Source: JAEUIG01 sp046349775
GTDB taxonomy: Bacteria > Planctomycetota > Planctomycetia > Planctomycetales > Planctomycetaceae
Assembly (NCBI GenBank): GCA_046349775.1
Contig: JAXMBS010000035.1
Location: 1 to 57,586, forward strand
Length of the DNA: 57,586 nucleotides
Direction: 5' to 3'
The position numbers and the translations under genes are program-made. The notes under the pieces are model-generated. The model ran no database searches. It had not been told where the DNA came from and saw only the letters and a list, made by a program, of their open reading frames with translations. Positions within the stretch are counted from its first letter, which is position 1. The number at the start of each line of letters is the position of its first letter. Shown piece after piece: positions 18,300 through 26,685 of this stretch.

Positions 18300-19726
18300 A
18301 TGCCGGAGTCTGCACCCACTCACGTTCAACTCGCCGTCCTCGGGGGCGGCCCGGGCGGGTACCCTGCCGCATTCACGGCCGCCGATCACGGGCTGAAAGT
18401 CGCGCTCATCGATCAGGACCCGCAACCGGGGGGAGTGTGCCTCAACCGCGGGTGCATCCCGTCGAAGGCGCTGCTGCACGTCGCCAAGCTGATCCACGAA
18501 GCGCACGAGTCGTCTGCGTGGGGGGTCACATTCGCTCCGCCGCAGATCGAGATCGACAAGCTGCGCGGGTTCAAGTCGAAGGTCGTCACGCAGCTTACCG
18601 GCGGCGTCCGCCAGCTCTGCAAGGCGCGCGGGGTCGACCTGATCCAGGCGCGCGGCGAGTTTGAGAATTCGTCGACTCTCAAACTGACCAATGCGGACGG
18701 CTCAACGAGCAAGCTGACGTTCGATCACTGCATCATCGCCGTCGGGTCGCGGCCGGCGTTTCCGAAACTGTTCGACATCGGCGATCCGCGTGTCATGGAC
18801 TCCACCGGAGCGCTCGAACTGCCTGATATTCCCAAGCGGATGCTGGTCATCGGCGGCGGGTATATCGGGCTGGAGATGGGCTCGGTGTACGCGTCGCTGG
18901 GTTCGCAGGTGACGGTTGTCGAAATGCTGCCGCACATTCTGGCCGGGGCAGACCGCGACCTGGTGATGCCGCTCAAGAAGAAACTGGATGCGCTGTTCAC
19001 TGCCATTCACGTCAACACGAAGGTGACGGGCCTGACGGCGACGCCCGAGGGGATTGTCGCCACACTGGAGGGCGAAGGAGTCGCGTCGCCGCAGACGTTC
19101 GATCGCGTGCTGGTCTCCGTCGGCCGGATCCCGAACGGCAAGGGAATCGGAGTGGAGAAGACAAAGGCCAAGGTCACGGATCGCGGATTCATCGAGGTGA
19201 ATGCACAACGGCGGACGGCCGATCCCAAGCTGTATGCGATCGGCGACGTCGCCGGAGAACCGATGCTGGCCCACAAAGCGACGCGGCGAGGAAGGTGGCC
19301 GTCGAGGCGATCCTCGGTGAGCCGGCGGCTTTCGACAGTGTCGCGATCCCGGCGGTCGTGTTCACCGATCCCGAAGTCGCCTGGTGCGGGCTGACCGAGA
19401 CGCAGGCGAAGGATCAGAACATTGATGTGAAGGTTGTCCGCTATCCATGGGCCGCTTCAGGCCGCGCGCAGACCATCGCTCGGACTGAAGGCGTCACGAA
19501 GATGATCTTCGACGCCAAGACGGATCGCGTGCTGGGGGTCGGCATTTGCGGAGCCGGCGCAGGCGAGCTGATCGCCGAAGGGGTGCTGGCCGTCGAGACA
19601 GCGGCACTCGCACGCGACGTGGCAGAAAGCATCCATGCGCATCCGACGCTGTCAGAAACGATCATGGAGAGCGCCGAAGCGGGGTTCGATCAGGCGACGC
19701 ACTACTACCGGCCGAAGAAGAAGTAA
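18300..19726 (+). CDS. lpdA: Dihydrolipoyl dehydrogenase (E3), one frameshift
   Basis: FAD-dependent disulfide oxidoreductase reoxidising lipoamide in 2-oxoacid dehydrogenase complexes. The N-terminal FAD motif LAVLGGGPGGYPAA and the redox-active disulfide GGVCLNRGCIPSK (C47, C52) are clear. The NAD motif is LVIGGGYIGLEMGSVYASLG and the second FAD motif is LYAIGDVAGEPMLAHKA. After HKATRRG the frame is lost; the C-terminal interface domain (KVAVEAILGEPAAFDSVAIP, PAVVFTDPEVAWCGLTETQA, with active His in ESIHAHPTLSE) is in another frame from ~19290 to 19726. One A missing from a GGAAAGG run near 19290 would restore it, typical of a homopolymer error. The corrected length of ~475 is normal. Confidence 0.85.
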
Positions 19727-19748
19727 TGCCGGATGAAGAGGATCTTGG

Positions 19749-20210
19749 GTGGCGTCGCTGGTTGAGCAGATACGAATTGTCCCATTTGCTCCGGCAGATC
19801 AGGCGGCGGTCCGCGAGCTAATCCTGGATGGGCTCCGGGAGCACTGGGGCGCCATCGATCCCGACAGGAACGCCGACCTGGTGAAGATTGCCGAAAGCTA
19901 CGCCTCAGGAGTATTCCTGGTGGCTTGGCAGGGTGATCGAGTTGTCGGCACCGGAGCACTCGTGCCCGTCGATGCTGACACGGCCGAGATCAAGCGGATG
20001 TCAGTCGCACGAGATCAGCGACGGCAGGGGGTCGGGCGAGCGATTCTTGGGGAACTGCTCGCCCGAGCTCACGCGGCGTCGTTTCGCCGCGTGATTCTGG
20101 AAACGACTTCGACCTGGCAGGAGGCCGTCGATTTCTATCTGAGCAACGGATTTCGCATCACGCACCAACGTGATGGGGACACGTTCTTTGTGCGCGAACT
20201 CGTTTCTTAA
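19749..20210 (+). CDS. GNAT-family N-acetyltransferase
   Basis: About 153 residues from a GTG start at 19749. The acetyl-CoA-binding motif is seen as IKRMSVARDQRRQGVGRAIL, followed by RRVILETTSTWQEAVDFYLS, the family's final strand-helix. Similar to general GNAT acetyltransferases; substrate unknown. It starts 22 bp after lpdA on the same strand and could be co-transcribed. Confidence 0.75.
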   Translation: MASLVEQIRIVPFAPADQAAVRELILDGLREHWGAIDPDRNADLVKIAESYASGVFLVAWQGDRVVGTGALVPVDADTAEIKRMSVARDQRRQGVGRAILGELLARAHAASFRRVILETTSTWQEAVDFYLSNGFRITHQRDGDTFFVRELVS

Positions 20211-20260
20211 GGCGACTGAACGTCTCCATCTTGACGCGAAGCAGGAGCTTCGGGGCAGTG

Positions 20261-20328
20261 CGTTCCCAAGCAGGAGCTTGGGAACGAGGCCGTCGTTTTG
20301 GGCTTTCGGAGACCCGCTGAAGCGGGTC
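20261..20328. repeat. Two short palindromic hairpins between convergent genes
   Basis: The first is CGTTCCCAAGC-AGGA-GCTTGGGAACG (20261-20286). The second is GACCCGCT-GA-AGCGGGTC (20311-20328), followed by ACTACGAA. Both are compact perfect palindromes of a kind dispersed in planctomycete intergenic DNA. They sit between the GNAT gene and the convergent radical SAM gene and could also slow transcription. Confidence 0.65.
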
Positions 20329-20339
20329 ACTACGAACCG

Positions 20340-21650
20340 CTACGTGTACCGCACTTCGCGGTATTGCTCCTCGAAGTATTCCGGCAGCAGGCTGTCGGCC
20401 TGGAGCAGTCCCTTGCGGGTGAGACGGATGCCATCGCCGTCACGCTCGATGTAACCGGCGCGGACCTGGTTGGCGATCGGCTCAGCGAATTCTTCCAACG
20501 GGTCGACACCGAACTTCGCACGGAACGGGGCTGCCGGGACGTGTCCCTCTTTCATCTGCAGGATCCACTCACGGATCAGGAGCTGGTGCGCTGTCGGCGT
20601 CATCGCGCGATTGACGGGTAACCGGCCGTCGTGGACGCGTGCCAGATATTTCTCGAGTTCGTCGATGTTCTGGTAGTGGACCCCCTGGAAGTGGCCGAAC
20701 GACGAGACGCCAACCGCCAGAATGTCGCTACCGCGGAACAGGTTGTCGCGGTACACGAAGTGGTCGGTGTCGCGGCTCTTGACCAGCTCGTTGCCGCTGG
20801 AGAGCTGGTAGCCGGCCGCGAGGAAGCGATTGATCGCCTCGTTCGCCCAGCGACGCTTGGTCGGCCAGTCCGCGACGGGGGACGCGATGCCGTGTTCGAG
20901 CATCTCTTTGGAGTAGACCGTGTTCCAGGGGAGTTCCATCTGGTAGACGGTGAGGTTGTCCGGCTCCATCTGCAAAGCGCGCTCGATGCAGGCGGTCCAG
21001 TTCTCGTCAGTCTCGCCAACCATGCCGGCGATGAGGTCGATGTTGATCTGCGGGAAGCCGACCTGTTGCAGCCACTCGTAGGCGCGGAAGATCTCGGCCG
21101 AAAGGTGTGCGCGGCCGTTCTCTTCGAGAATCTTGTCGTTGAAGTTCTCGACGCCCAGCGAGACGCGGGTGATACCGATTTCTTTGAGGGTCTGGACCTT
21201 TTCGAGGCTGAGCGTGCCCGGCTCGCACTCGAAGGTGACCTCTTCGGCGTTGTTCCAGGAGACCGACTGGCTCAGACGCTCCCGCAGCATCTGGAGCTGC
21301 CGGGCGCTCAGGTACGACGGCGTGCCGCCGCCGAAATACACGAATCGCAGCGTGCGGCCGGAAATGCCCTGCTGGTCCTTGAGGAGCTGCACCTCGCGGT
21401 CGAGGGCGTCGACGTAGTTCTTGATCGTGTCGGCGTTCTGCTGCGTGTAGACGCGGAAGTAGCAGAACTTGCAGCGTTTACGACAGAATGGGATGTGGAT
21501 GTACATCCCCAGCGGCACGCTGCGATCGGGCTCGGCGCTGAGGGCGTCGAAGGTCTGCTGGACGTTTTCCCGCCGCCATTGAGAGAAGGGGGGGTAGTTC
21601 GAGATGAAGTAACTGCCGATCTCGGTGGTCGTCGCAGTCTCGGTCGCCAT
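20340..21650 (-). CDS. Coproporphyrinogen III oxidase-like radical SAM protein (HemN/HemW family)
   Basis: 436 residues from ATG 21650 (MATETATTTEIG). The radical SAM cluster motif is C56-x3-C60-x2-C63 in IPFCRKRCKFCYFRVY. It is followed by FVYFGGGTPSYLS, EVTFECEPGTLS, GITRVSLGVENFND and INIDLIAGMVGETDENW, the HemN/HemW order. The Phe-Cys-Tyr context after the cluster differs from the C-x2-C-D-F common in HemN, so it may be a haem-chaperone-like or haem-utilisation (HutW-like) branch rather than an oxidase. No other haem gene is next to it. Confidence 0.8.
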   Translation of the reverse strand: MATETATTTEIGSYFISNYPPFSQWRRENVQQTFDALSAEPDRSVPLGMYIHIPFCRKRCKFCYFRVYTQQNADTIKNYVDALDREVQLLKDQQGISGRTLRFVYFGGGTPSYLSARQLQMLRERLSQSVSWNNAEEVTFECEPGTLSLEKVQTLKEIGITRVSLGVENFNDKILEENGRAHLSAEIFRAYEWLQQVGFPQINIDLIAGMVGETDENWTACIERALQMEPDNLTVYQMELPWNTVYSKEMLEHGIASPVADWPTKRRWANEAINRFLAAGYQLSSGNELVKSRDTDHFVYRDNLFRGSDILAVGVSSFGHFQGVHYQNIDELEKYLARVHDGRLPVNRAMTPTAHQLLIREWILQMKEGHVPAAPFRAKFGVDPLEEFAEPIANQVRAGYIERDGDGIRLTRKGLLQADSLLPEYFEEQYREVRYT

Positions 21651-21975
21651 TACGTCTCCCGGGTGCAAGTACCGCAGCGCGCACTTAAAGCTTACGGCAC
21701 CGGGGGGCGTGTGAAAACCCGTTGGAGAGAGGAATCAGGAGTCAGGACTCGAGATTCAGGGAATGACCAGCACGGCCCAGGGGGGCGCAACGAAAAGGTT
21801 TGCCACCGAGGCCACAGAGTGCACCGAGAAGCTGGCAAAAATGTGCATTTCTCGGTGCCGTCGGTTGCTATTTCGTTCAGTCTGTCCGCTCTTGCCTTTC
21901 ACGTGCTCTGCGCACGCAAAAAAACGACGGGCGGTCCATCGTGTAGAGGACGGGCTTATCTCGTAGGCCTGATTC
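21651..21975. other. Gene-free stretch with intergenic repeats
   Basis: 325 bp upstream of the radical SAM gene. It holds a low-complexity run of GGAATCAGGAGTCAGG type (21730-21762) and a hairpin GCACCGAGAA (21821-21830) paired with TTCTCGGTGC (21849-21858). I see no gene. Confidence 0.5.
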
Positions 21976-23031
21976 TTATGTCGCGACGATATTGCGAATC
22001 TCACTGTCGAGCGCGTTTGCCAGCGTGTCCGCTCCATCCATGATTTCCAGGCCGATCCGGATCCCCCAGACTGGCAACTCTCCAATCGTGGCCGGCAGCT
22101 TGACGATGTCCTTTTCCGTAGTGAGCAGAGTCTGTGCTCGAACGGCGCGCGCACGATCGGCAATCAACGTGAGGTCGGCCGCGGTGTAGTGGTGGTGGTC
22201 GGGAAAGGGGAGCAACTTGAGATCGGTCCATTCCGGGCTGGCTGCAGAAAGCGTGCGACGAAAGCCCTCCGGATTACCGATGCCGCAGAACGCCAATGCT
22301 GGACCTCCGAGCACGGAGGACAGCGGAGCTGTGGAACCGCCCGTGTCGACGAGCGACTCTGCTGCGAATGCCGCTGTCGCGAGCGGAGCCGACGTGTACT
22401 CCGCGATCTCCGTCCGCAGACTCGTGAGCAATTGCGGCTCACACAGGTCCGCACGCGTAATCAGCACAAGCGAAGCACGTGCAAGCGACGACTTGGGTTC
22501 GCGCAACAGGCCGCGCGGCAGGAGGTGGCCGTAACCCCAGGGATTGAGGGCGTCGATCAGAACGAGATCGACGTCGCGGCGCAATCGCCGATGCTGGAAA
22601 CCGTCGTCAAGGACCAGAATGTTGCAGCCCTGCTGGTCGATGGCCGCGCGGGATCCCGCCACACGATCCGGATTCTGGATGTGCGGGATACCGGGGCAGA
22701 GCCGGTCCAGCAAAAGTTTTTCGTCGTTGGTCGATCCGTCGAGCGACTTGTAACCGCGACTGAGAATTCCGGGCCGCAGTCCGCCCTGCGCGAGCCGGTT
22801 GGCGATCCAGGCCACGACCGGCGTTTTGCCGGTTCCGCCGGTCGTCAGATTTCCCACACTGATGACGGGGACCGACACCGGTTGGGCGCCATGCGGCTGG
22901 TCGAAACGCCAGTTGCGATAGCGCACGCCGCCGGCGTAGGCCGGCTCGCACAGCGACAGTGCACCCCGGACGCACGTCGCCGTAACGCCGCGTTTGCGAC
23001 CGGAAATTGTGTCGAGATAGGCGTCGTGCAT
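21976..23031 (-). CDS. lpxK: Tetraacyldisaccharide 4'-kinase
   Basis: 351 residues from ATG 23031 (MHDAYLDTISGRKRG). LpxK phosphorylates the lipid A disaccharide at the 4' position at the inner membrane. The P-loop is at 59-70 (VGNLTTGGTGKT), preceded by PAYAGGVRYRNWRFD. Family motifs GILSRGY, ILVLDDGFQHRRLRRDVDL and FPDHHHYTAADL follow. The longer open frame up to 23319 adds residues with no family similarity and overlaps the divergent lpxB. It is intact, and pairs with lpxB at 23261 in lipid A synthesis. Confidence 0.9.
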   Translation of the reverse strand: MHDAYLDTISGRKRGVTATCVRGALSLCEPAYAGGVRYRNWRFDQPHGAQPVSVPVISVGNLTTGGTGKTPVVAWIANRLAQGGLRPGILSRGYKSLDGSTNDEKLLLDRLCPGIPHIQNPDRVAGSRAAIDQQGCNILVLDDGFQHRRLRRDVDLVLIDALNPWGYGHLLPRGLLREPKSSLARASLVLITRADLCEPQLLTSLRTEIAEYTSAPLATAAFAAESLVDTGGSTAPLSSVLGGPALAFCGIGNPEGFRRTLSAASPEWTDLKLLPFPDHHHYTAADLTLIADRARAVRAQTLLTTEKDIVKLPATIGELPVWGIRIGLEIMDGADTLANALDSEIRNIVAT

Positions 23032-23260
23032 CAAACCGCCATTCGACATTTGGTCATTACGACATTCCGTGCTTTCGGCATCCGGCTCTCCGCTTTCCGG
23101 TTTTGTTGGGGGGCGAATCCTAACGCGGACCGCCGTTTGCGTCACGAGCGGTTCGTCTTGACCGCCGGACGCGGTTCGCCGTACCGTTCCCGGCCGATCA
23201 CACCCTTCGCTGCGAGAGGGGGCGTGCCACCCGGTGCAATGACCGTCCGGGAATGCAGGG

Positions 23261-24443
23261 ATGCACATTTTTCTGTCCGTCGGCGAACCGAGCGGGGACC
23301 AGCACGGAGCGCAGCTCATGCGTGCGCTGCGTCGCCGGCATCCGCAGGCGCGATTCTCCGGATTCGGCGGGCCGCTGATGGAAGAGGCCGGGCTGGAGTC
23401 GCTGCACCGGCTGACCGACCTGGCGGTGATGGGAATCTGGGCGGTATTGCCGCTGATCTGGACGTTCTACAAGTTGGTGCAGCAGGCCGCGCGTCACATC
23501 GAGCAGCACCGGCCCGATGCGGTGGTCCTGATCGATTTCCCCGGATTCAACTGGTGGATTGCCCGCAAGGCGAAGCGCGCCGGCGTGCGTGTTCTATTAC
23601 ATGCCGCCGCAGCTGTGGGCCTGGGCGCCGTGGCGGATCAAGAAAGTCCACCGGTTTGTGGATCACGTGCTCGCGGCGCTGCCGTTCGAGGCGGAGTGGT
23701 ATGCCGCACATGGCGTCAGCGTGGAGTACGTGGGTCATCCATTTTTTGATGAAGTCGCTCAGCATCCTTTAGACAGGGAATTCTGCGAAGCGACCCGGTC
23801 GGCCAGCGCGCTCGATGGCCGACCGTGCGTCGTAGGACTGCTGCCAGGTTCGCGCAATCTGGAGGTGCGTCGTAATTTTCCGGTGATGCTGCGAGTCGTC
23901 CGCATCCTCCATGAACGCCATCCCGAACTGCGATTCCCGGTGGCGTGCTATAAGGAGTCGCACCGGGCTCAGTGCCGTGAATTGCTCGCCCGGCTCGCCC
24001 CCGACCTGCCGATCGACCTCCATGTCGGTCGCACGTCGGAGATCATCGACACCGCCGACTGCTGCCTGATGGTGTCCGGCTCGGTAAGTCTGGAACTGCT
24101 GGCCCGGAATACGCCGGCGGTCATCCTGTATCGCGGCAGTCCGTTTTCGTACATCGCCGTGAAGCTCCTTGTGACCTGCCGTTACATGTCGCTGCCGAAT
24201 CTGATCGCCGGTCGTGCGGTAATGCCGGAGTTTCCAATTGCTGGTCATATCGCCGACCACGCTCTGCGGATGGCGGACATTCTCGACGGATGGATTTCCG
24301 ACCGCGAAACACTAGTCGCCGCGCGCCAGGTGCTGACGCGGATGCGGAACGACATTGTGCGGACCGGCGGAGTGGAGCGCGCGGCAGCGGCGATTGGCGA
24401 ACGACTCAATGTGCAGGCGACGCTGAAGGCCCGCGCTGCGTAG
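23261..24443 (+). CDS. lpxB: Lipid-A-disaccharide synthase, one frameshift
   Basis: The N-terminal frame starts MHIFLSVGEPSGDQHGAQLM, the GT19 signature, and runs through VLIDFPGFNWWIARKAKRAG. It then breaks near 23588; the next conserved segment VFYYMPPQLWAWAPWRIKKV, HRFVDHVLAALPFEAEWY is in the +1 frame and continues to 24443, with GLLPGSRNLEVRRNFPVML and VSGSVSLELLARNTPAVILY as UDP-sugar and acceptor motifs. The corrected length of ~394 is normal. The enzyme condenses UDP-diacylglucosamine with lipid X. An extra base or a missing dinucleotide in GGCGTGCGTGTTC explains the break. Confidence 0.85.
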
Positions 24444-24470
24444 GTTTCAATCCTTAAAGAGCAGCTTCCG

Positions 24471-24797
24471 ATGCGAAAGCACGTCCCACTGCTGGCTGTT
24501 CTGTGCGTTGGCATCTGCGGCTGAGGGGGCAGAACGACTTCAACACTTTCTTCCGGACGAACGGTCGTCGCCAGCAGCGACACGCTCTATATGTCGCGAG
24601 AGACCTCAAGGGACACTGCGAAACTGGACCTCGGTGGAACAAAGGTCGTGGTCGCACCAACGCAGATTACGATCGATGATCGGCCGCCCGTTGTGATTGG
24701 TGAGCAGGTCAAATCGATCCAGGTGACACGTAAAGACCGTCGGCTGTCTGTGGTGGCCGACGGAACGAAAATCTATGACGCGCCGATCACTCAGTAG
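24471..24797 (+). pseudogene. Small lipoprotein gene, copy 1 of 3, stop codon at the lipobox cysteine
   Basis: The frame MRKHVPLLAVLCVGICG is followed by TGA (24522-24524), then GGRTTSTLSSGRTVVASS and the same mature sequence as the next two genes up to a stop at 24797. All three copies are exactly 327 bp. In copies 2 and 3 the TGA position is TGC, the lipidated cysteine. The remainder is well conserved in frame (LDLGGTKVVVAPTQITIDD, SIQVTRKDRRLSVVADGTKI), so the stop may be recent. Confidence 0.75.
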
Positions 24798-24834
24798 ACA
24801 CACCGTGGCCGACATCCCAAATCCGGAATCATCC

Positions 24835-25161
24835 ATGCGACAGCACCGCTCGCTGCTGGCAATCCTGTTGATCGGCATCTGCGGGTGCGGCGGCGGCAGT
24901 GCCGCGACTCTCCCGTCCGGTCGGATGGTGGCCGCCAGCAGCGACACGCTCTGGATGTCGCAAACGAACGCCAAGGATACGGCGACGCTGGATCTCGGGG
25001 GAACGAAGGTCGTCGTCGCACCGACCCAGATCACGATCGACGGCCGGCCGGCCGTCACCATCGCTGCACAGGTCAAGTCCGTCCAGGTGACACGTGCGAA
25101 TCGTCAGCTGTCGGTCGTCGCTGACGGCGCGACGATCTATGACGCCCCGATCAACAGGTAG
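24835..25161 (+). CDS. Small lipoprotein, copy 2 of 3
   Basis: 108 residues. Signal peptide with lipobox LLIGICGC; lipidated Cys ~18. The mature part has SSDTLWMSQTNAKDTATLDL, GGTKVVVAPTQITIDGRPAV and VQVTRANRQLSVVADGATIY, ending DAPINR. It has no family I recognise; predicted small beta-rich lipoprotein. It lies between near-identical copies at 24471 and 25246. Its TAG stop lies inside the first arm of the palindrome at 25158-25217. Confidence 0.75.
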   Translation: MRQHRSLLAILLIGICGCGGGSAATLPSGRMVAASSDTLWMSQTNAKDTATLDLGGTKVVVAPTQITIDGRPAVTIAAQVKSVQVTRANRQLSVVADGATIYDAPINR

Positions 25162-25217
25162 GTCATGCTGTGCATGACAGAATGGGCGCCGATTGTGTCA
25201 TGCACAACATGACCTAC
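25158..25217. repeat. REP/BIME-type double palindrome, class A
   Basis: Each 21-base arm starts GTAGG and contains the hairpin GTCATGC-TGT-GCATGAC. The second arm (25197-25217) is the reverse complement with one mismatch, and the spacer is 18 bases. A GTAG foot beside a short imperfect palindrome is the layout described for REP sequences mobilised by RAYT (TnpA-REP) transposases. Confidence 0.75.
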
Positions 25218-25245
25218 TTACTCAACTCCGAACCGGAAGCAGTCT

Positions 25246-25572
25246 ATGCGACATCACATCACGCTGTTGGCCATACTCGCAATCGCGATTTCCGGCTGCG
25301 GCGGCAGCTGTGGCTCAACGCTTTCATCTGGACGAACCATCGCCGCCAGTAGCGACACGCTCTGGATGTCGTCAGCGAACGCAAAGGACACGGCGACGCT
25401 GGACCTCGGAGGGACCAAGGTCGTCGTCGCGCCGACGCAGATCACGGTCAATGGTCGGCCGGCCGTCGCCATTGGCGAACAGGTCAAAGCCGTCCAGGTA
25501 ACACGCGCGAATCGACGGCTGTCGGTGGTCGCCGATGGTGCGACGATCTATGACGCCCCGATCAGCAGGTAG
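25246..25572 (+). CDS. Small lipoprotein, copy 3 of 3
   Basis: 108 residues, lipobox AIAISGC. Mature sequence nearly the same as copy 2: SSDTLWMSSANAKDTATLDL, GGTKVVVAPTQITVNGRPAV, VQVTRANRRLSVVADGATIY, ending DAPISR. Its TAG stop (25570-25572) lies inside the palindrome at 25569-25628. Function unknown; exported and lipid-anchored. Confidence 0.75.
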   Translation: MRHHITLLAILAIAISGCGGSCGSTLSSGRTIAASSDTLWMSSANAKDTATLDLGGTKVVVAPTQITVNGRPAVAIGEQVKAVQVTRANRRLSVVADGATIYDAPISR

Positions 25573-25628
25573 GTCATGCTGTGCATGACATCATCCGCGA
25601 CCATTTCGTCATGCACAGCATGACCTAC
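25569..25628. repeat. REP/BIME-type double palindrome, class A, second copy
   Basis: Both 21-base arms (25569-25589 and 25608-25628) are exact reverse complements, with the same GTAGG foot and GTCATGC-TGT-GCATGAC core as the copy at 25158. The spacer is again 18 bases but of different sequence. Its first arm supplies the stop of the lipoprotein copy 3 and its second arm the stop of the convergent gene at 25625. Confidence 0.8.
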
Positions 25629-26089
25629 TCGCGGGAATCCAGGATCGTCTCCAGTTGTGCGACCGCTTCCGGCGTCGCGGGATAGACGAGCCGGGCGCGA
25701 GAGGGGAGCCGGCTGGGAACGATCTGCAGCTCTTCACCAAGTTCAACGAGGGGCAGAATCCATTCTCCTTGCGACTGGGCCGCCGTCTTGCTCAGGCTGT
25801 CGACGACAATTTCCTTGCGTAGTGCCTCGCCGGTCCATTGCCGGATGATGCGGCAGCGTCCGGAATCGCGATCCTCGATTGTCGCGGTGACGACCTCATC
25901 CGCTTCCAGAATCTGCAGGCGGTTCAGCGTGACAGGATTGGACGTCGTCAGCACCAGCCAGGTCAGGCCGGCGCACCAGGCGACGGCGATGAGCGCGACG
26001 GCCGCGCGGCGAGCTGTCGCGGGAGGCGCAGCCGTCGATGGACGCGTGGCGGGGGGCGCCGATTGATTGCTCGTAGGGCCTGCGGTCAT
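25625..26089 (-). CDS. Hypothetical single-pass membrane protein
   Basis: 154 residues. An Ala/Pro/Thr-rich N-terminus (~28 residues) leads to one membrane segment at about 29-48 (AAVALIAVAWCAGLTWLVL). A short extracytoplasmic domain follows, with LQILEADEVVTATIEDRDSG and LPLVELGEELQIVPSRLPSR. No family recognised. It is the last gene of the minus-strand set that includes ricT and holB. Confidence 0.55.
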   Translation of the reverse strand: MTAGPTSNQSAPPATRPSTAAPPATARRAAVALIAVAWCAGLTWLVLTTSNPVTLNRLQILEADEVVTATIEDRDSGRCRIIRQWTGEALRKEIVVDSLSKTAAQSQGEWILPLVELGEELQIVPSRLPSRARLVYPATPEAVAQLETILDSRE

Positions 26090-26136
26090 CGAATCTCAAA
26101 CCGTGACGACCGGGTCCCTCGTACGACCGAGGGCGT

Positions 26137-26535
26137 TCAGCGACGGAACGCCGGCGATGTGTCGATCGCGTAGGCGCGGTCGAAGGCCTCCTCGAAGTCG
26201 TAGACGCCGGAGAAATCATCGAGGGTGTCGCGATCGGTCTTTCTCATCTCGCCGCGCTCGATGAGTTCGAACACGATGCGGCCAAAGTCGAGCGTGCTGG
26301 TGACGCCCCAGTGGGCAAAGACGGTCTTGGCGAGCAAGCCGAACCGCTTGACCGCGAGTTCGCGAATGCCGGCGCAGAGCTCCTGGCCGGTGATGTGGGC
26401 GTGCTGATCGTCCGGGTCGCGAGGCCGGGGACGCTTGAGCTTTTCCTGCGAGAACTGCAGGGCGTCGAAGACGAAACGGTACGCGTCCTGGTGATAGCGC
26501 AGGCGTGGCGCCACCGAGCGGCTCGAGACTTTCAT
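26137..26535 (-). CDS. Minf_1886 family protein
   Basis: 132 residues. The pattern RYHQDAYRFVFDALQFSQEK followed by HITGQELCAGIRELAVKRFG, LLAKTVFAHWGVTSTLDFGR and IVFELIERGEMRKTD is that of the Minf_1886 family, conserved in planctomycetes and verrucomicrobia. Function unknown. Probably cytoplasmic; no signal or membrane segment. Lies downstream of ricT on the same strand. Confidence 0.7.
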   Translation of the reverse strand: MKVSSRSVAPRLRYHQDAYRFVFDALQFSQEKLKRPRPRDPDDQHAHITGQELCAGIRELAVKRFGLLAKTVFAHWGVTSTLDFGRIVFELIERGEMRKTDRDTLDDFSGVYDFEEAFDRAYAIDTSPAFRR

Positions 26536-26685
26536 GGACGCAGACCCTGTATCAGCATCGCGGGCCGGGAGTGGTTCCCGCCGGCGCTGGAATCATGTCG
26601 ATGAACGAAACTTAATATACCTCGAACGGAATCCCCAGAGCAAGTTTTTGCTGACAAAACCGCCCGCAGGCTCCGACGAGCCTGC

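Noticed and set aside
20631..22043. A 470-codon plus-strand open frame
   Set aside because: Antisense to the radical SAM gene; its composition is that of a GC-rich shadow frame.
23031..23319. A longer N-terminus for LpxK starting at 23319
   Set aside because: The extra part overlaps the lpxB start on the other strand and has no similarity to the family; ATG 23031 fits.
24522..24524. Possible selenocysteine at the in-frame TGA aligned with Cys in paralogues
   Set aside because: The Cys in question is a lipobox cysteine, where Sec has no known role, and I see no SECIS-like hairpin directly downstream; a nonsense change or error is simpler.
25158..25628. A CRISPR-like array (repeat-spacer-repeat)
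   Set aside because: The arms are inverted to each other and separated by only one 18-base spacer, with a gene between copies; this fits a BIME, not direct repeats.
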